DNA of 64,000 nt from Branchiostoma lanceolatum (GCF_035083965.1 NC_089736.1:4715501-4779500), one strand, 5' to 3'. Shown: positions 1-18,190, numbered from the stretch's first letter. Program-made: numbers and translations. Notes: a model not told the origin generated them from the sequence alone.

Positions 1-888
1 TTTAACTTTGTACTGGACTGGAAAACTTGAGGGTTGTACATTGATATGTACTACTAGGTAGAATATAATTGCTTCATTTTCAAATGAAATAAAACATGAA
101 AACTGAACGAAAATCAAGCAAGAACACATTTAGTAATGACCAGTTTTGTTAGGTAAGGTTATCGAAAGAGCATATTTTTGAAAAACTATAGCTTTCCAAA
201 ATGTGGATGGACTACAATGGAAGAGTTCCGGTTCCAATTTTTCATTCCCAATTAGTTTTAATTAGGCTTTGAATTGTCTTTTGAAAGACATAGTGAAGTA
301 TACAGAAATGTAATTCTGTTGATAACACTCATTATCCTGGGGGAAATAGATTGCTGGCTTATGTGTTTCCCCTTTTTACAGCTGTTTAAAATCTCTCAAA
401 GATAGGCAATGCTTTACTCATAACAAACAGTGGTTTTGTTCCAAATCTTTATCATATTGTAATACCTTGAGGAAATAAAGAGTCTTGAAGAATTGAGCAT
501 CAAGGCAACAATATGTTAAAGTCTTCAAGACTCTGGCCTGAGGTATTATATTGTGGTATGAGATTTGGAATAAACTCATTGACAACATTAAACCTAATCA
601 TAACATAGTAGCGCATAACCAAAAGCAATAAGCTATTTGTATACCATTCATGCATAACCTGTGATAAATTCCCCCATATTCTTACATGCTATCTAAATTT
701 TGTTATGCTTTGATGAACTGTTTGTGGTTGTTCATCATTAGGAGTATAAATGTTTTAAGATTGTCCTCCACAATTTGTTCTGTGGCCTGGTTCTTAAAAC
801 CGTGTTCAAAGAAACTTCAAACAGTTCCATTTTGCTATCAAAGAAGTCTTCAGTAACATATTTTTGAGAAAGTTAAAGCTGTTCCTCC
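1..888. other. Upstream AT-rich sequence with a small palindrome
   Basis: No exon recognised. A hairpin-forming inverted repeat lies at about 438-573: ttccaaatc...aataccttgagg mirrored by cctgaggtatt...gatttggaa, with an inner aagagtcttgaaga / tcttcaagactct pair. It may be a small foldback element. Confidence 0.5.
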
Positions 889-7134
<6,246 letters not shown>

Positions 7135-7940
7135 AGTGTCTACAAGAACTGCCATCACTGACCGCTGTGGTTTGAATCTCAACAATCCCTAGATGTGGTC
7201 CTTTGTACCAATAACTCTTTCACTTCATCTGTGATCTGTATCGTAATGATTATGTTGTCAACAAAACTTAGCTTTTCTTTTCATATATTTCATTTCATTT
7301 GATATCATTACAAACTCAAACTTCTTTTTGTTTGCTCAATTATAAGTAATGGCAATATTTATAGCATATACATGTACATGTATGTGTAGTTTTATGCTGT
7401 AGTTTGGTATGTATATCTGCAGTATATTTCATCTGGTGCAATTGGTATTGTTGCAATCTCTAAAATCACTGGGTATGTTCTGACATTGATATAGTTTGTC
7501 AGGTATTGACAGATATTGTTTTGCCATCAATCACCGACATTACAAAGCCTTTAGTTACATTTTGCCTGAAACGTAGTTACATTTCTGAATCTTTAAAGAA
7601 GCTTCTTAAGATACATTCTTGACGACTAACACATGTTCTTTTAAATGTTGTTACCATGCGCAAGAATTAATTTTTCTAGTTTTCACAACAAATGTTCCAT
7701 TTGGTGTAAGATAATGTAGCTAACATCCTCATTTTAAATTTCCTTTGTAAGATAGATACAGTTGCTGTTCTTAATGACGTAATCATCAAATTCGTCACAT
7801 CACCATTTCAAAGTCATTTTTCCCTTTTATCCCTTTATGAGGCACTTAATGGAAACAAATATTGTAATTGCTCTTTAGATCTGATCTGGCTACCAGTCCA
7901 AATGTTATAACAGAAGTACTGAGCGTTTAATGTTTTGTGT

Positions 7941-7946
7941 AATAAA
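7941..7946 (+). promoter_or_regulatory. polyadenylation signal AATAAA of the DUSP3-like gene
   Basis: Canonical AATAAA 807 bases after the stop codon, at the end of an AT-rich 3' UTR, followed by a T/G-rich stretch (cttggtgttgaaagtgtttg). Confidence 0.6.
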
Positions 7947-7949
7947 ATA

Positions 7950-8880
7950 TCTTGGTGTTGAAAGTGTTTGTCCGTCAACAGTGTGTATACATGAACGCAT
8001 TGAAGCTAAGCTGGGCAAGGAATAAGAAAACTAGATTTAGATGTAGTACAATATACAACGTATTCCTAACTGGGAAGGAATTCAACTGGTAGTGAAGTTT
8101 AGGATAATCAAACCTCTCTCTCAAGGGACTTACAAAGACAATGGTCATAATATACAAACTGCACAACTTTAAAGTGCATGTGTCACCAATGACACTTAAG
8201 GTAACGGTTCCTGACTACAAGCAACCATCATAGGGATCATTCAATAAACAAAGACATTTGAACAAAATACACACCCTTCTGATGTTATTCAACAACGAAT
8301 CTTACAAATCATACTTCCAGCCCTTGATTCATGTCGCCAGGTAATCAAGTTGATTTCCAGCTCGTGACGTCATAGTAAACACGGCAGTCGGTTCGAAACC
8401 TGGTAGTGTGATTCGCAAACATTCTTTTGAGAAACAGAAAAGGAAATGAAAATGGAGACCTGCAATTGTATGAAATTTACAATGATTCTGCACAGTTAGC
8501 TTATCAAAAGAATGTTGTTCTCGAGTTGCGGTACCAAGTTCTGACCTAGGACCTAGCATTAGAATATCTGTTCAGTACCAAGGACAGGTTAATGATAACT
8601 GCAGTGATCTTTTATTCCGCTGTGGGGAGCCCTTGTGAGGCACCTGGAAAGGGCCACCCAGCTGTCTAAGAAATTCAATCTTTGTAAAAGCACAGATTCG
8701 GAAGTTCTATTTATTCTTTCTTGATATAAAAAAGTGCTTTTAGAAATGTAGTCACTGTAGAAGTAACCCGAAACAGCCTTTAGTCGGATCGAAATTATCC
8801 AGAAGTCAATATTTAGGTCGTTTCTTTACGCTTAATTAATTAAGTTGATATACGTCATCCACCTTGTCAGTTTTGGCGCC
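7950..8880. other. Intergenic sequence, nothing recognised
   Basis: Mixed AT-rich DNA between the DUSP poly(A) signal and the CpG-rich start near 8.9 kb. No exon with family similarity, no RNA gene and no clear repeat was recognised. Confidence 0.5.
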
Positions 8881-9028
8881 AAAAAGCTGAGTGATGACGT
8901 ATCTTACCCATAGTCCATTGCGCCCGGACTGCATGTTCAGAAGAAGACGACATGGCGGTGCGGCGGCGGAGGGAGGAATATCTCGTCGGAAATCCGTGCT
9001 TGGAGCCGCGGAACGTCAATTTTCTAGG
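8860..9028 (+). promoter_or_regulatory. CpG-rich candidate promoter and first exon of an unknown + strand transcript
   Basis: A locally CpG-rich stretch with TGATGACGTA (ATF/CRE-like) at about 8891 and a palindromic TTGGCGCCAAA (E2F-like) at about 8874. It is followed by gacATGGCGGTGCGG, a YY1-like start context. From ATG 8952 the frame reads MAVRRRREEYLVGNPCLEPR and continues to a consensus donor (GG|gtgaga at 9029). I do not recognise the peptide and could not find a convincing second coding exon, so this may be a non-coding RNA promoter or a gene with distant exons. Confidence 0.35.
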
Positions 9029-9409
9029 GTGAGACTTAGTTCACCGTGTTGTTTATATATTTGTGGTCGTTTTTGTGGAGATTTAGTGCAAATTGGATGT
9101 TATTTCGGGGAACAGTGAGGATGATATTCCGACGCGGCCTCCGGTGTAGAAATTTATCCTTCAGGCCAGTCTTGTCTTCCTCGAAAATCTATCGAACACG
9201 TGCACATTTTGATGTACCGTCGGTTTCGTTCTATTCTGTAATATATTACTGAGTGGTTGGTAAAACAATGACCTTTTTTCAGTTACATGAAGATGAAACA
9301 TTTCCAGGCCGATAATTTCGCCTTTTTCTTATTCAGTTTTCTCGTTTTTTTCCCGGCCTGAAATTCGCGCCACGTGCGCCGCGCTGGACTCCATTGTCCA
9401 CCAAACCTC

Positions 9410-10075
9410 CCTCAGTAACAAACTTCATTTCAATAAAAGAAATGCTACAGGAGATTACTCGTGTTGACCAGTTCTTTTGTCAAATACTTATGAAATTTTA
9501 TTACAGAAGAAATATACACTTAAAATACTTAGTAAATTTTTACCGATATAAAATAGAAAACTTCTAATGCCACCGCCAGGTTACCGACGTAAGCCGCCGC
9601 TAGGCAACCGGCGAAGCCGCGGCCGCCCCACGTGCCCGGTCGGCAGCACAAAGGCCCCACCTGGGCCGTAGGCAAATATGTCACCCCTTCAAATTCACTA
9701 AGAAGGGGACGGGGGTGTAGTTCATGTTAAAGCTTGTTGTGTTGTTTTTCCTGTTAAATTGCACATTTCAGATAACCTTTGCATTGTTTCCCTGCTATAT
9801 TTATTTTAAATGATGTCACTGGTTCATTTTTATTACTTATTTTGGACAATATTCTTATTTATTATCTTGTCAGTTCTAAAACTATAGCCACCAATTTGAA
9901 AGATTAGTAAGTGACATTGATCATAAGTTTGGTACTGAAATACAAGAAAAGCCTGAATAATTCTTCATGTTAATATCTACTACCAGACCTTTTTTTTGTA
10001 ACTAAATTGCTGTGGCCTAATGTCGTTTGAAACTTAATTGTACACTTGAACTAATGGCCCTGTCATTGTGACATT
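9410..10075 (+). repeat. Repeat family A, copy 1
   Basis: About 660 bp repeated inverted at 14,805-15,372 and partly in direct orientation at 13,880-14,430. Shared blocks include caataaaagaaatgctac, aatgatgtcactggttca, tattatcttgtcag and tggcctaatgtcgtttga. Copy 1 carries an extra GC-rich block of about 55 bp near 9,570-9,625 that copy 3 lacks. No ORF; probably a non-autonomous transposon. Confidence 0.7.
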
Positions 10076-10297
10076 CATACGCAGAAAATGTCTTTTAAGG
10101 AAAAAAAGGACATTTGTAATTCTATCATTATTACTGATTTATCTAGTTATATTACACTAAAGCAACATTTTATAATAGACCAGCGGCAAGATAAATCCGA
10201 TATCAAGATCGGAACATTTTTTATGTCTGCAGGTTTTATATAACAATGCAATTTATTCGCAGCTTCGTGTTGTCTTGATATTCTTACGATGACGTAT

Positions 10298-10626
10298 GCA
10301 ATATTAGGGCCCGGAAATTGGATTTTTAACGTCAATTTATTTCTATACATAAGTCCAAACTACACTATCACAATGTATAGCAACACCCATTATGCAAAAA
10401 TACTACATCGTTGTGATGTGAGAACTTACTAAAGATAGTTGACAGGGTTTTTTAGGCTTGCGAAACTAAGGGGATCATCAAGCGGCATGTTTCTGTGTGG
10501 TTTTAAATGCCCAAAGTTATTACGGAAATATACTTAACAGTATTAATAAATGTCAGTAGCAAACAAAATTCAGCATTCTTGTTATATTTCCTTTTTTTGG
10601 CCCTATATTGCTTTGGTTGCCTTCAA
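10298..10626. mobile_element. MITE, TTAA-end family, copy 1 (left end truncated)
   Basis: Matches the complete element at 30,984-31,346 through its length, e.g. cacaatgtata, cgttgtgatgtgagaact and gcgaaactaagg. Right end GCTTTGGTTGCCTT is present. The left terminal bases are lost, beginning at gcaatattagggccc. Confidence 0.7.
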
Positions 10627-10663
10627 ATTTTTAGGGGAAGTTGTTCAGATGTGACAATGTTGT

Positions 10664-11003
10664 CCCTGTGTTCCATTTTCTTCAAACTTTCTCTGGTCTT
10701 GTTGCAGATTGTCGTCCAACACAGCATTGCTGCCGACTCCAGCGCAAGGAAGAGTCTCTTCCTGGAAGATGCGTGTTTAACAGTTAAGTTGTTCATTGTT
10801 CTGGCTATATCTTCTTGAAATGTATGCTTTTTAAAGTTCCCTGTATGCAAAAATAAAGCTGTTCGCCAACTGAAATAATTGGACTTGCTTTTCCAAGTTG
10901 ATTGTACAGAATTTCTGTTATCGAAGAGTAAGAGAGCTGAAATCGACTCACTACTGCTTTTTTTTATCTTAGATTGAATTGTTCCTTTGTAAACTAACAT
11001 AGT
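10664..11003 (+). repeat. Block B: exon-like sequence duplicated inverted at 19.6-19.9 kb
   Basis: About 340 bp nearly matching the reverse complement of 19,555-19,923. It has an intron-like lead (ctctggtcttgttgcag, ending 10,707), then attgtc...acagcattgctgccgactccagc. The right copy carries extra bases after the same ctccagc, so the frame is not conserved; coding function is doubtful. It could be a non-coding exon or a mobile fragment. Confidence 0.5.
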
Positions 11004-11149
11004 TTAAAGGAAAAAAGTTTTGCAATGGTTTTAAATTCACCGCGATATCTGCATTTACAGTAATTCTTGAAAAAGACAAAGAAACCGGTTGAATACACTG
11101 TCATTTTCCCAAGAACATTTGATGCATTTACAGTAATTGTAACCGTTTG

Positions 11150-11280
11150 TAAATTTATCAATATGTTGAGGTATGACACTTTTCTCTTTTCATTTAGTGA
11201 AATGTATCCAGACAGGTGACAACTGACAGCCGATGGATGCAGAGAAGATTTTCTTCGACAGTTAAGTTGTTTTATGTTTT
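11150..11280 (+). repeat. Block C: exon-like sequence duplicated inverted at 18.05-18.2 kb
   Basis: Acceptor-like cttttcatttag ends at 11,197, followed by aaatgtatccagac...gccgatggatgcagagaag. The reverse complement is at about 18,050-18,180, also with an acceptor-like lead. Its core partly resembles block B (gactccagc...aagagtttcc). No conserved reading frame. Confidence 0.45.
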
Positions 11281-11389
11281 TTTCAAAGTTGACTGTACAC
11301 TTACTCTCTAAGCAATTACCTTCGGAGTTTCAGGGCTCGAAATACTGGGTGCACGTGCACGTGATTTTTGAACTCTAGATTAGCTTTCG

Positions 11390-12345
11390 TTGCAGTCCTT
11401 CCCACTAGCGGGTCCGGTTCTTAGGTTGGGGGAAAGTATCTGCTTGGGATCCTGTGACCGAGAGTCACACATTCTTTTTTTGTCCTTTTATATCATTTCA
11501 TTGTGCATGATTTTTTGGGCTATGTATCAATGTACAGGGTGCATGTGTAGCCTCTGTAAGTCCATTGCAGGCTTCTCTCACGGCGATTTTTCAACTTATC
11601 AGGGACAGATTCTTTAGGTGGGGGGCCTTATCTGCCTGGGATCCTGTAACTGCCGCGTGGAAAGCCTGCGCTTTGTCAGTGGTGATTAAGAAAGTCTTTC
11701 AAAGGGCCAATTAATGTTACCGCGAGAAGCAATTCAAATGTTAGGTTGCACAAAGCCCACGTGAAGTGAGGCATGCTTCCTGGCAAATGATTATCATGTT
11801 GTCTTCAAAGTCGTCTTACCAATTTTCTCAAATGTGGCCTGATTTTTCTTCCTATTGCTGATATCTTGTGAATTCAGCTGTTGTAGCTTAGAGATCTTAG
11901 AGGTTGGATTTTTTTTTACGAAAAAGGAGACAACAAAGGGTGAGATTATGATCGGCCATTGTTTAGCGCGGCGAAAGTATTGCAGCTTTCTCACGCTTTT
12001 GTGAGACATGTTTCTTTGCACAAAAAGCCTAGGATCCTTATAGGAAAACTTGTGAAAGGTGTGTTATTTAGGTGTCCGCAAGTCTGTCGTGTTTTGAAAA
12101 GACATCCCGGCAACCGTTTATATAGAACGTTACGAGTCGCTGCTCAAAAGGGCGTGAAGATTTTCCTGCGCTGGTCGTGGTTTATTACGGGAAGTTCGCA
12201 CATCCGTGTCAAATGATGATAAGTGCTTTTTGATAGGCCTTTGCTGAAAGCGACAAAACAGTCCTTCCACACAGCGGTCACAAGATCCCAAGCAGATACG
12301 GTCCCCCAGCCAAAGATGAATTGCTTTGTTGAAATCTGGATAGAA
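11390..12345. repeat. Three-copy GGGATC-box repeat with inverted ends
   Basis: The motif gggg(a/g)...tatctgcttgggatcctgtgac occurs at about 11,425 and 11,620 (direct) and at about 12,275-12,310 (inverted). The 11,590 and 12,340 ends look like imperfect terminal inverted repeats of a 0.75-kb element. Within it, 11,790-11,990 (block D) is repeated inverted at 20,640-20,850. Confidence 0.45.
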
Positions 12346-13340
12346 TTACAATTTGAAGTTCTTAAGAGAGGCAATCATGTGAAAGTAATGTTTTGCTGAC
12401 ATTGAACTTTATTTTATGTGGTTCACCCAAATTTTTTTTGGGTTGGGTGCCTTCATAAAGAAGGTTATATTCTGTTGCTGTTGTAGTTTGAAAGCACGCT
12501 TCTTGTGTTGCTTGACTGTTAACTGTTGTACCAGGCCAAATTTTTTTACTGTCATGTAAATTTCGTTTAACAAAGGTGCAACAATCCTAGAAAATTTTGA
12601 GCTGCATTTTGGTGGTACACTAAGCTTAGTTTAATGACATTTCTTTAAATTACAAAAAGGTTTCAGGCTAGGCATGGGCCTAATATTCACTCACAAGCTA
12701 CACTTGTGTATACAATCAATCTAGCACAACAAAACACAGAATAAGTCAGCATGTCATATACGCAGTCTGTACTGAAAATAATGAGGATTTAGGCATTCCT
12801 CCTTTTAGGCAGAAGTCCATGCAACTCGGCCTGGTTGATACTTTAACAATGTTTACAGAAAGTCTGCTTTATATATAGGGGTATTTGTGTATTTGTGAAT
12901 TTGTAATATTATGGAGATCTTTGCTGGAATCTAAGCTCTGTCTATATCTTTACATGCACATCATAATGTATTTATGCATTTGTTCAAATGACTCTATGGT
13001 GTTAATTAATTGAATTGTAAGGCTGATTTTATTGATCGATTGTAGCTAAACTAGTGTTGTGTCATTTTCCATTGCCTATGTAATGTATTGTAGCATTTGA
13101 CAAAAAATGCTGCTCGGAATTGGTGAACTTTCCGACTTGTTGTAAAACCCGTTATGTACTACCATAATACACGTCAGCATCAAAGTTCACAAGAAAAAAG
13201 GGACGCACAGTTGTACGAGAGAACCGCGAGTTTCTGTCACACGCAAATTCGGAATCAATGTATATTTGTTGTACCCTTGAATACGTTCTCTACGCACACA
13301 ATAATGACTTGTGGTTCTGTTACTGACTTTTCCCTGCTGT
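12345..13340. other. AT-rich stretch, nothing recognised
   Basis: No exon, RNA gene or repeat could be supported on either strand. Confidence 0.4.
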
Positions 13341-13351
13341 TTGTGTTTCAG

Positions 13352-13815
13352 GAAATGCAAGGTGTAAGATGGACGTCGTGCAAACTGTTCAGAGACACAT
13401 GCCTTATCTTCAGAAAAGACGCTGTAGCAGCATACATATTAAGGACCTCTAGAAGATAGATTTTAATCGGACACTTTTCAGTACTTCATAATGAATGTTT
13501 GTATCACATAAGGGTTTGCCGTAAAACCACAAAATACGTCAGCATTATCTCACGTCTTGATTGAACTGTACTTGTCGGAATTTAGTTGTAATGGTTCGAA
13601 CGTGTGTTCACTTTGCATAGATCATATAATTTATTCTTTGTAACCAATACAGTCACATTTGTACGGACATATTAAGTAAAACTGCAAATGTGGACTTTGT
13701 CGGAATTTAGTTGTAATGTATGAATCCTATAATTTATGTGGTAAATGTAAAAAAGCTTGCAATTTGGTACTGAGTGTAAAGATGGTTAGAATTTGTTTGT
13801 ACTTGTTGAAATAAA
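13352..13815 (+). other. Candidate terminal exon of an unknown + strand transcript
   Basis: A good polypyrimidine tract and acceptor (ctgctgtttgtgtttcag) ends at 13,351. The next ~100 bases are open in two frames to stops near 13,430-13,460, followed by an AT-rich tail and AATAAA at 13,809-13,814. It could be the last exon of the transcript starting near 8.95 kb, perhaps including blocks B and C. I recognise no protein, so a non-coding RNA is equally possible. Confidence 0.3.
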
Positions 13816-13879
13816 GAGTTTTGATTGATAAATGAACTAGGCTGGTTTCTATGTTTATAGGAATTGCTATTCCTGTAAA

Positions 13880-14430
13880 CATGACCAGTGTAGGTCATGT
13901 TAAAGCGTGTTGGGTTGTTTTTTCCTGTTAAATGGCACATTTTAGATGACCTTCACTACCAAAAATGCGTTATTTTTTCTTCATATAATCCATGAAAGGG
14001 GAGAGAAAAAACTCATATTTTCTTAAGTTAAGAAAAATAATGTTCAATTTTAAAAAAGAACAAGAAATTTAGACTTGCCAAGAAAGTTTCTTAATAGAAT
14101 TTGGAAAGTGTTGCAATTTTTCTTTAATATAAGAAAGTTAAAAAAAAAAGTATTCTTGGTAGTGTTTGTTTTCCTGGTATATGTATTTTGAATGATGTCA
14201 CTGGTTCATTTTATTACACATAAGGTCACGCCAATTTATTATCTTGTCAGTTGTAAAAGTAGCCACCAATTTATAAGATTACTGGCATTCTTTATAAGTT
14301 GAGTACTGAAATTATAGTTAAAGAAAGGTGAATAATTTTTCATGTTAATAATTAGACCTTTTTCATGAAACGATTAAACTGGTGTGGCCTAATGTCGTTT
14401 GAAACTTAATTATAGACTTGTCACAGTTGT
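13880..14430 (+). repeat. Repeat family A, copy 2 (left arm of a palindrome)
   Basis: Direct, partial copy of 9,735-10,060 with an inserted A-rich stretch at about 13,960-14,155. With copy 3 it forms a large inverted repeat whose inner edges share tcacagttgtgca. Confidence 0.65.
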
Positions 14431-14805
14431 GCAGAAACATCTTTATTTGGTTGCAAACCTAAGCCAATTCTAAGCACAAGTGTGACGGGTTATATATGGA
14501 AGCAGTAGATAGCTAACAATATGAAAAGTAACACATAACGCGCAATGAAAAATGTCATATTGTAAGTTACTGCTAGTGGTATTTCGTTTTAGCAATAATC
14601 TAAAGTATTCGGAAGACTTTATTAAAACATTTGTGAAAAGTAGTAATACTTCCAAATACTTACGATTATTAATGAAACAGAATATTACTAGCAAATAACT
14701 TACAATCTGAAAAGTTGTCTTTGTGCATTACTTGTTATATTGTTTCCTATTTATTGTTACCACATACAACCTGCCACAGTTAATCAGGATTTGCTTAAGT
14801 TTGCA
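14430..14805. other. Spacer of the family A palindrome
   Basis: AT-rich loop between the two arms, with related sequence (ggttgcaaacctaag / cttaagtttgcaacc) at its edges. No coding content seen. Confidence 0.5.
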
Positions 14806-15372
14806 ACCTTTTTTTGCACAACTGTGATATTAGTTCAAGTCTATAATTAAGTTCCAAACGACATTAGGCCACAGCAATTTAGTTACCAAAAAAGGTCTAG
14901 TAGTAGATATTAATATGAAGAATTATTCAGGCTTTTCTTGTAAGTATAAAACTTATGATCAATGTCACTTAATAATCTTTCAAATTGGTGGCTATAGTTT
15001 TAGAACTGACAAGATAATAAATAAGAATATTGTCCAAAATAAGTAATAAAAATGAACCAGTGACATCATTTAAAATAACTATAGCAGGAAAACAATGCAA
15101 AGGTTATCTGAAATGTGCAATTTAACTGGAAAAACAACACAACAAGCTTTAACATGAACTACACCCCCGTCCTAGTGAATTTGAAGGGGTGACACATTTG
15201 TGCTGCCGACCGGGCACGTGGGGCGGCGGTATTAGAAGTTTTGTATTTTATATTGGTAAAAGTTTACTAAGTATTTTTTCTGTAATAAAATTTTTATAAG
15301 TATTTGACAAAAGAACTGGTCATCACGAGTAATCTCCGGTAGCATTTCTTTTATTGAAATGAAGTTTGTTAG
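14805..15372 (-). repeat. Repeat family A, copy 3 (right arm, inverted)
   Basis: Reverse complement of copy 1 including its terminal caataaaagaaatgctac...aacaaacttcatttc part. It ends exactly where the G-rich minisatellite begins. Confidence 0.75.
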
Positions 15373-15375
15373 TGA

Positions 15376-16075
15376 GGGGTTGGGGGTTGGTGTGGGGGGT
15401 TGGGGAGTGGAGTGAGGGGTTGGGGAGTGGAGTGAGGGGTTGGGGAGTGGAGTGAGGGGTTGGGGAGTGGAGTGAGGGGTTGGGGAGTGGAGTGAGGGGT
15501 TGGGGAGTGGAGTGAGGGGTTGGGGAGTGGAGTGAGGGGTTGGGGAGTGGAGTGAGGGGTTGGGGAGTGGAGTGAGGGGTTGGGGAGTGGAGTGAGGGGT
15601 TGGGGAGTGGAGTGAGGGGTTGGGGAGTGGAGTGAGGGGTTGGGGAGTGGAGTGAGGGGTTGGGGAGTGGAGTGAGGGGTTGGGGAGTGGAGTGAGGGGT
15701 TGGGGAGTGGAGTGAGGGGTTGGGGAGTGGAGTGAGGGGTTGGGGAGTGGAGTGAGGGGTTGGGGAGTGGAGTGAGGGGTTGGGGAGTGGAGTGAGGGGT
15801 TGGGGAGTGGAGTGAGGGGTTGGGGAGTGGAGTGAGGGGTTGGGGAGTGGAGTGAGGGGTTGGGGAGTGGAGTGAGGGGTTGGGGAGTGGAGTGAGGGGT
15901 TGGGGAGTGGAGTGAGGGGTTGGGGAGTGGAGTGAGGGGTTGGGGAGTGGAGTGAGGGGTTGGGGTCTGGAGTGAGGGGTTGGGGTCTGGAGTGAGGGGT
16001 TGGGGTCTGGAGTGAGGGGTTGGGGTCTGGAGTGAGGGGTTGGGGTCTGGAGTGAGGGGTTGGGGTCTGGAGTGA
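15376..16075. repeat. G-rich 20-bp minisatellite
   Basis: About 34 tandem copies of tggggagtggagtgaggggt. The last six or so units (from about 15,961) carry tggggtct in place of tggggagt. The + strand is almost purely G/T/A with regular GGGG runs, a clear G-quadruplex candidate. The minus strand has a long Pro/Ser/Thr-rich open frame only because the unit contains no stop; it is not a gene. Confidence 0.97.
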
Positions 16076-16163
16076 GGGAGGGGTGGATGGATGGAGGGGT
16101 GGATGGATGGATGGAGGGAGGGGGTGGATGGATGGAGGGTGGGGTGGATGGTGGGGTGGATGT
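16076..16163. repeat. (GGAT)n / GGGTGGAT degenerate simple repeat
   Basis: Continuation of the minisatellite into ggatggatggaggg-type tetranucleotide repeat, ending at tggatgttaatg. Confidence 0.9.
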
Positions 16164-16164
16164 T

Positions 16165-16635
16165 AATGAAAGACTCGACACACTTTAACATGAACTAAGC
16201 TGGTCCAAGTATGTTTACAAGAATAACTTCAAAGTAAAACCCAAGAATCCTCCTAAATCATCTCCTTCTGATATAACACAAGAGTTTATGATCCAGTCTT
16301 AAGATTTAAATGACACTTTCTGTCTAGTCAAAAACCGATCCAAAGTCTCTAATGCCATATAGTTTCTGAACTTAGTAAGTATCCTTGCTCAAACTATGCG
16401 CCACCGTTAACATTGTTTGGGGATGGTTGATGGTTTTGACAGAAGTGTTATTTAGTCTTCACACTTGATCAAGTACTCTCATATTACAGCAGAAGGACAC
16501 AATTCAGATGAATTCCTGGCTTCTACACATTCCTACAAGCATATGCTTACCAGCCTAGCTCATTTATCGTCATTTAACCTTAACTTTTTTGGCATTTTCT
16601 TCTTCATGTAAAATCTTCACAAATAAACAATATTA
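16165..16635. other. Unique sequence, nothing recognised
   Basis: No exon or repeat recognised between the G-rich array and the 141-bp satellite. Confidence 0.4.
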
Positions 16636-17215
16636 TACAGTCTCGGTACACACCATCAGCTTAGTCTAACAATATTGCTAAATATAATACTTTTCAATTG
16701 CTACATGGTTTGTCGTGTGCATTCGTAGTACAAACATCAAAGATTCTAACACAACAGTTCTTCTACATTACAGAAAGTTGACGGTCTCGCCACACAAGAT
16801 CAGCTTAGCCCAACAATATTGAGAATACTTTCGAAATTACTACAAAGTTCGTCGTGTGCATTCGTAGCACAAATAGCAAAGATTCTAGCACAACAGTTCT
16901 TCAACATTACAGAAAGTTGACAGTCTCAGTAAACAACATCAGCTAGCCCAACAATATCGAGAACAATACTTTCGAAATTACTACAAAGTTCGTTGTGTGC
17001 ATTCGTAGCACAAATAGCAAAGATTCTAGCACAACAGTTCAACATTACAGAAAGTTGACAGTCTCGGTAAACAACATCAGCGTAGTCCAACAATATCGAG
17101 AACAATACTTTCGAAATTACTACAAAGTTCGTCGTGTGCATTTCGAGCACAAATAGCAAATATTCTAGCACAACAGTTCTTCAACATTACACAAAGTTAA
17201 CGGTCTCGGTACACA
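16636..17215. repeat. 141-bp tandem satellite, about four copies
   Basis: Units begin near 16,636, 16,781, 16,918 and 17,056. Shared landmarks are acagtctcggta, acatcagc, caacaatat, tcgtgtgcattcgtag, agattctagcacaacag and acattacagaaagttgac. The first copy is the most diverged; the middle copies are nearly identical, with small deletions. Confidence 0.93.
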
Positions 17216-17800
17216 AAATCAAGTTAATCTAGAAAAACAATCTTTGCTCCTTAATTATACCTGTAGAGTTATATAATACCATCATAATACCATCATGTGA
17301 AACATGTACAATAGCGGATACTTCTTTATCTGGAACGTCAACAATCTCGATCTAGACATACATGTACAGCATTTTGTACATTGCTAAGAAAAAGGATGAC
17401 CGACATATACATTCAAAGTTTTCATTACAAATTATCTATCGATGACTAACATTTTATAGAAACGTCAAAACAGAATACTCAATGGCAAACGTATATCTCC
17501 AACAAAGATTTGGACCAACAGTCAGCTGTGTGTAAGATACAATAAGCGCACACCCACTAGATATAAAAAGCTGCCTGCTCACGAGAAAATGTGTTTACTA
17601 AGTTTTGTATCATGAACGCAGTGGAAAATGAAATACATTAATTTTTTATCTTCTAATGTCCTCTATATGATGCCGAACGAAGCAAATTATATAAAACAGC
17701 TTCTATAGATTCTCCTACCTTTCACCATTTGAATGATTTACACAAATCCATCTTTCTACTAGAATCAATCAACCCACTTACGATAAAAAACGTGGGTCAC
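17216..17800. other. AT-rich unique sequence, nothing recognised
   Basis: No gene, RNA or repeat supported. Confidence 0.4.
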
Positions 17801-17804
17801 TTCA

Positions 17805-17965
17805 TTTTCCACTGCCTTCAAAGAAAGAAGTCAAACCCAACCATAGTCAACCATAGAACTTTCACAGTAGACTAGATAACTTCTTCGATTTCCATGTATC
17901 TCCATGTACCTTTGAGCATGAACTTGCAATAAAAATATTATCATGTGAATGATAAAAACACTTTG
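17805..17965 (+). repeat. LINE-like 3' end family (cttgcaataaa tail), copy 1
   Basis: Shares cttcaaagaaagaagtcaaac and a terminal gcatgaacttgcaataaa with related tails at 21,555-21,705, 46,415-46,565 and (inverted) 50,140-50,330. The layout resembles a non-LTR retrotransposon 3' UTR ending in its own AATAAA. No coding part is left. Confidence 0.5.
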
Positions 17966-18049
17966 AATGTAAATAAAGGCCTTGACTTGACATGACTTTA
18001 ATAACAATGTATCTCGTGTCGCAGCAAATTTTCAGACTGGAGTCAGGTC

Positions 18050-18190
18050 TTTCCCGGCCAGAGGAAACTCTTCTCTGCATCCCATCGGCTGGAGTCTGTT
18101 GCTGTCGCCCGTCTAGATACATTTGACTAAATGAGAAGAAGAAAAAAGTGTCATACCTCAACATATTGATAAATTTAAAAACGGTTACAA
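18050..18190 (-). repeat. Block C', inverted partner of 11.15-11.28 kb
   Basis: Read on the minus strand it has ttcttctcatttag, then tcaaatgtatctagacggg and a ctccagccgatgggatgcag core, matching block C. Homology with the left copy stops at ggttacaat, where the 18.2-19.5 kb TIR element begins. Confidence 0.5.

Noticed and set aside
15232..16191. A 319-codon Pro/Ser/Thr-rich open frame on the minus strand
   Set aside because: It is the translation of the 20-bp minisatellite, whose unit lacks stops in several frames. No flanking coding signal.
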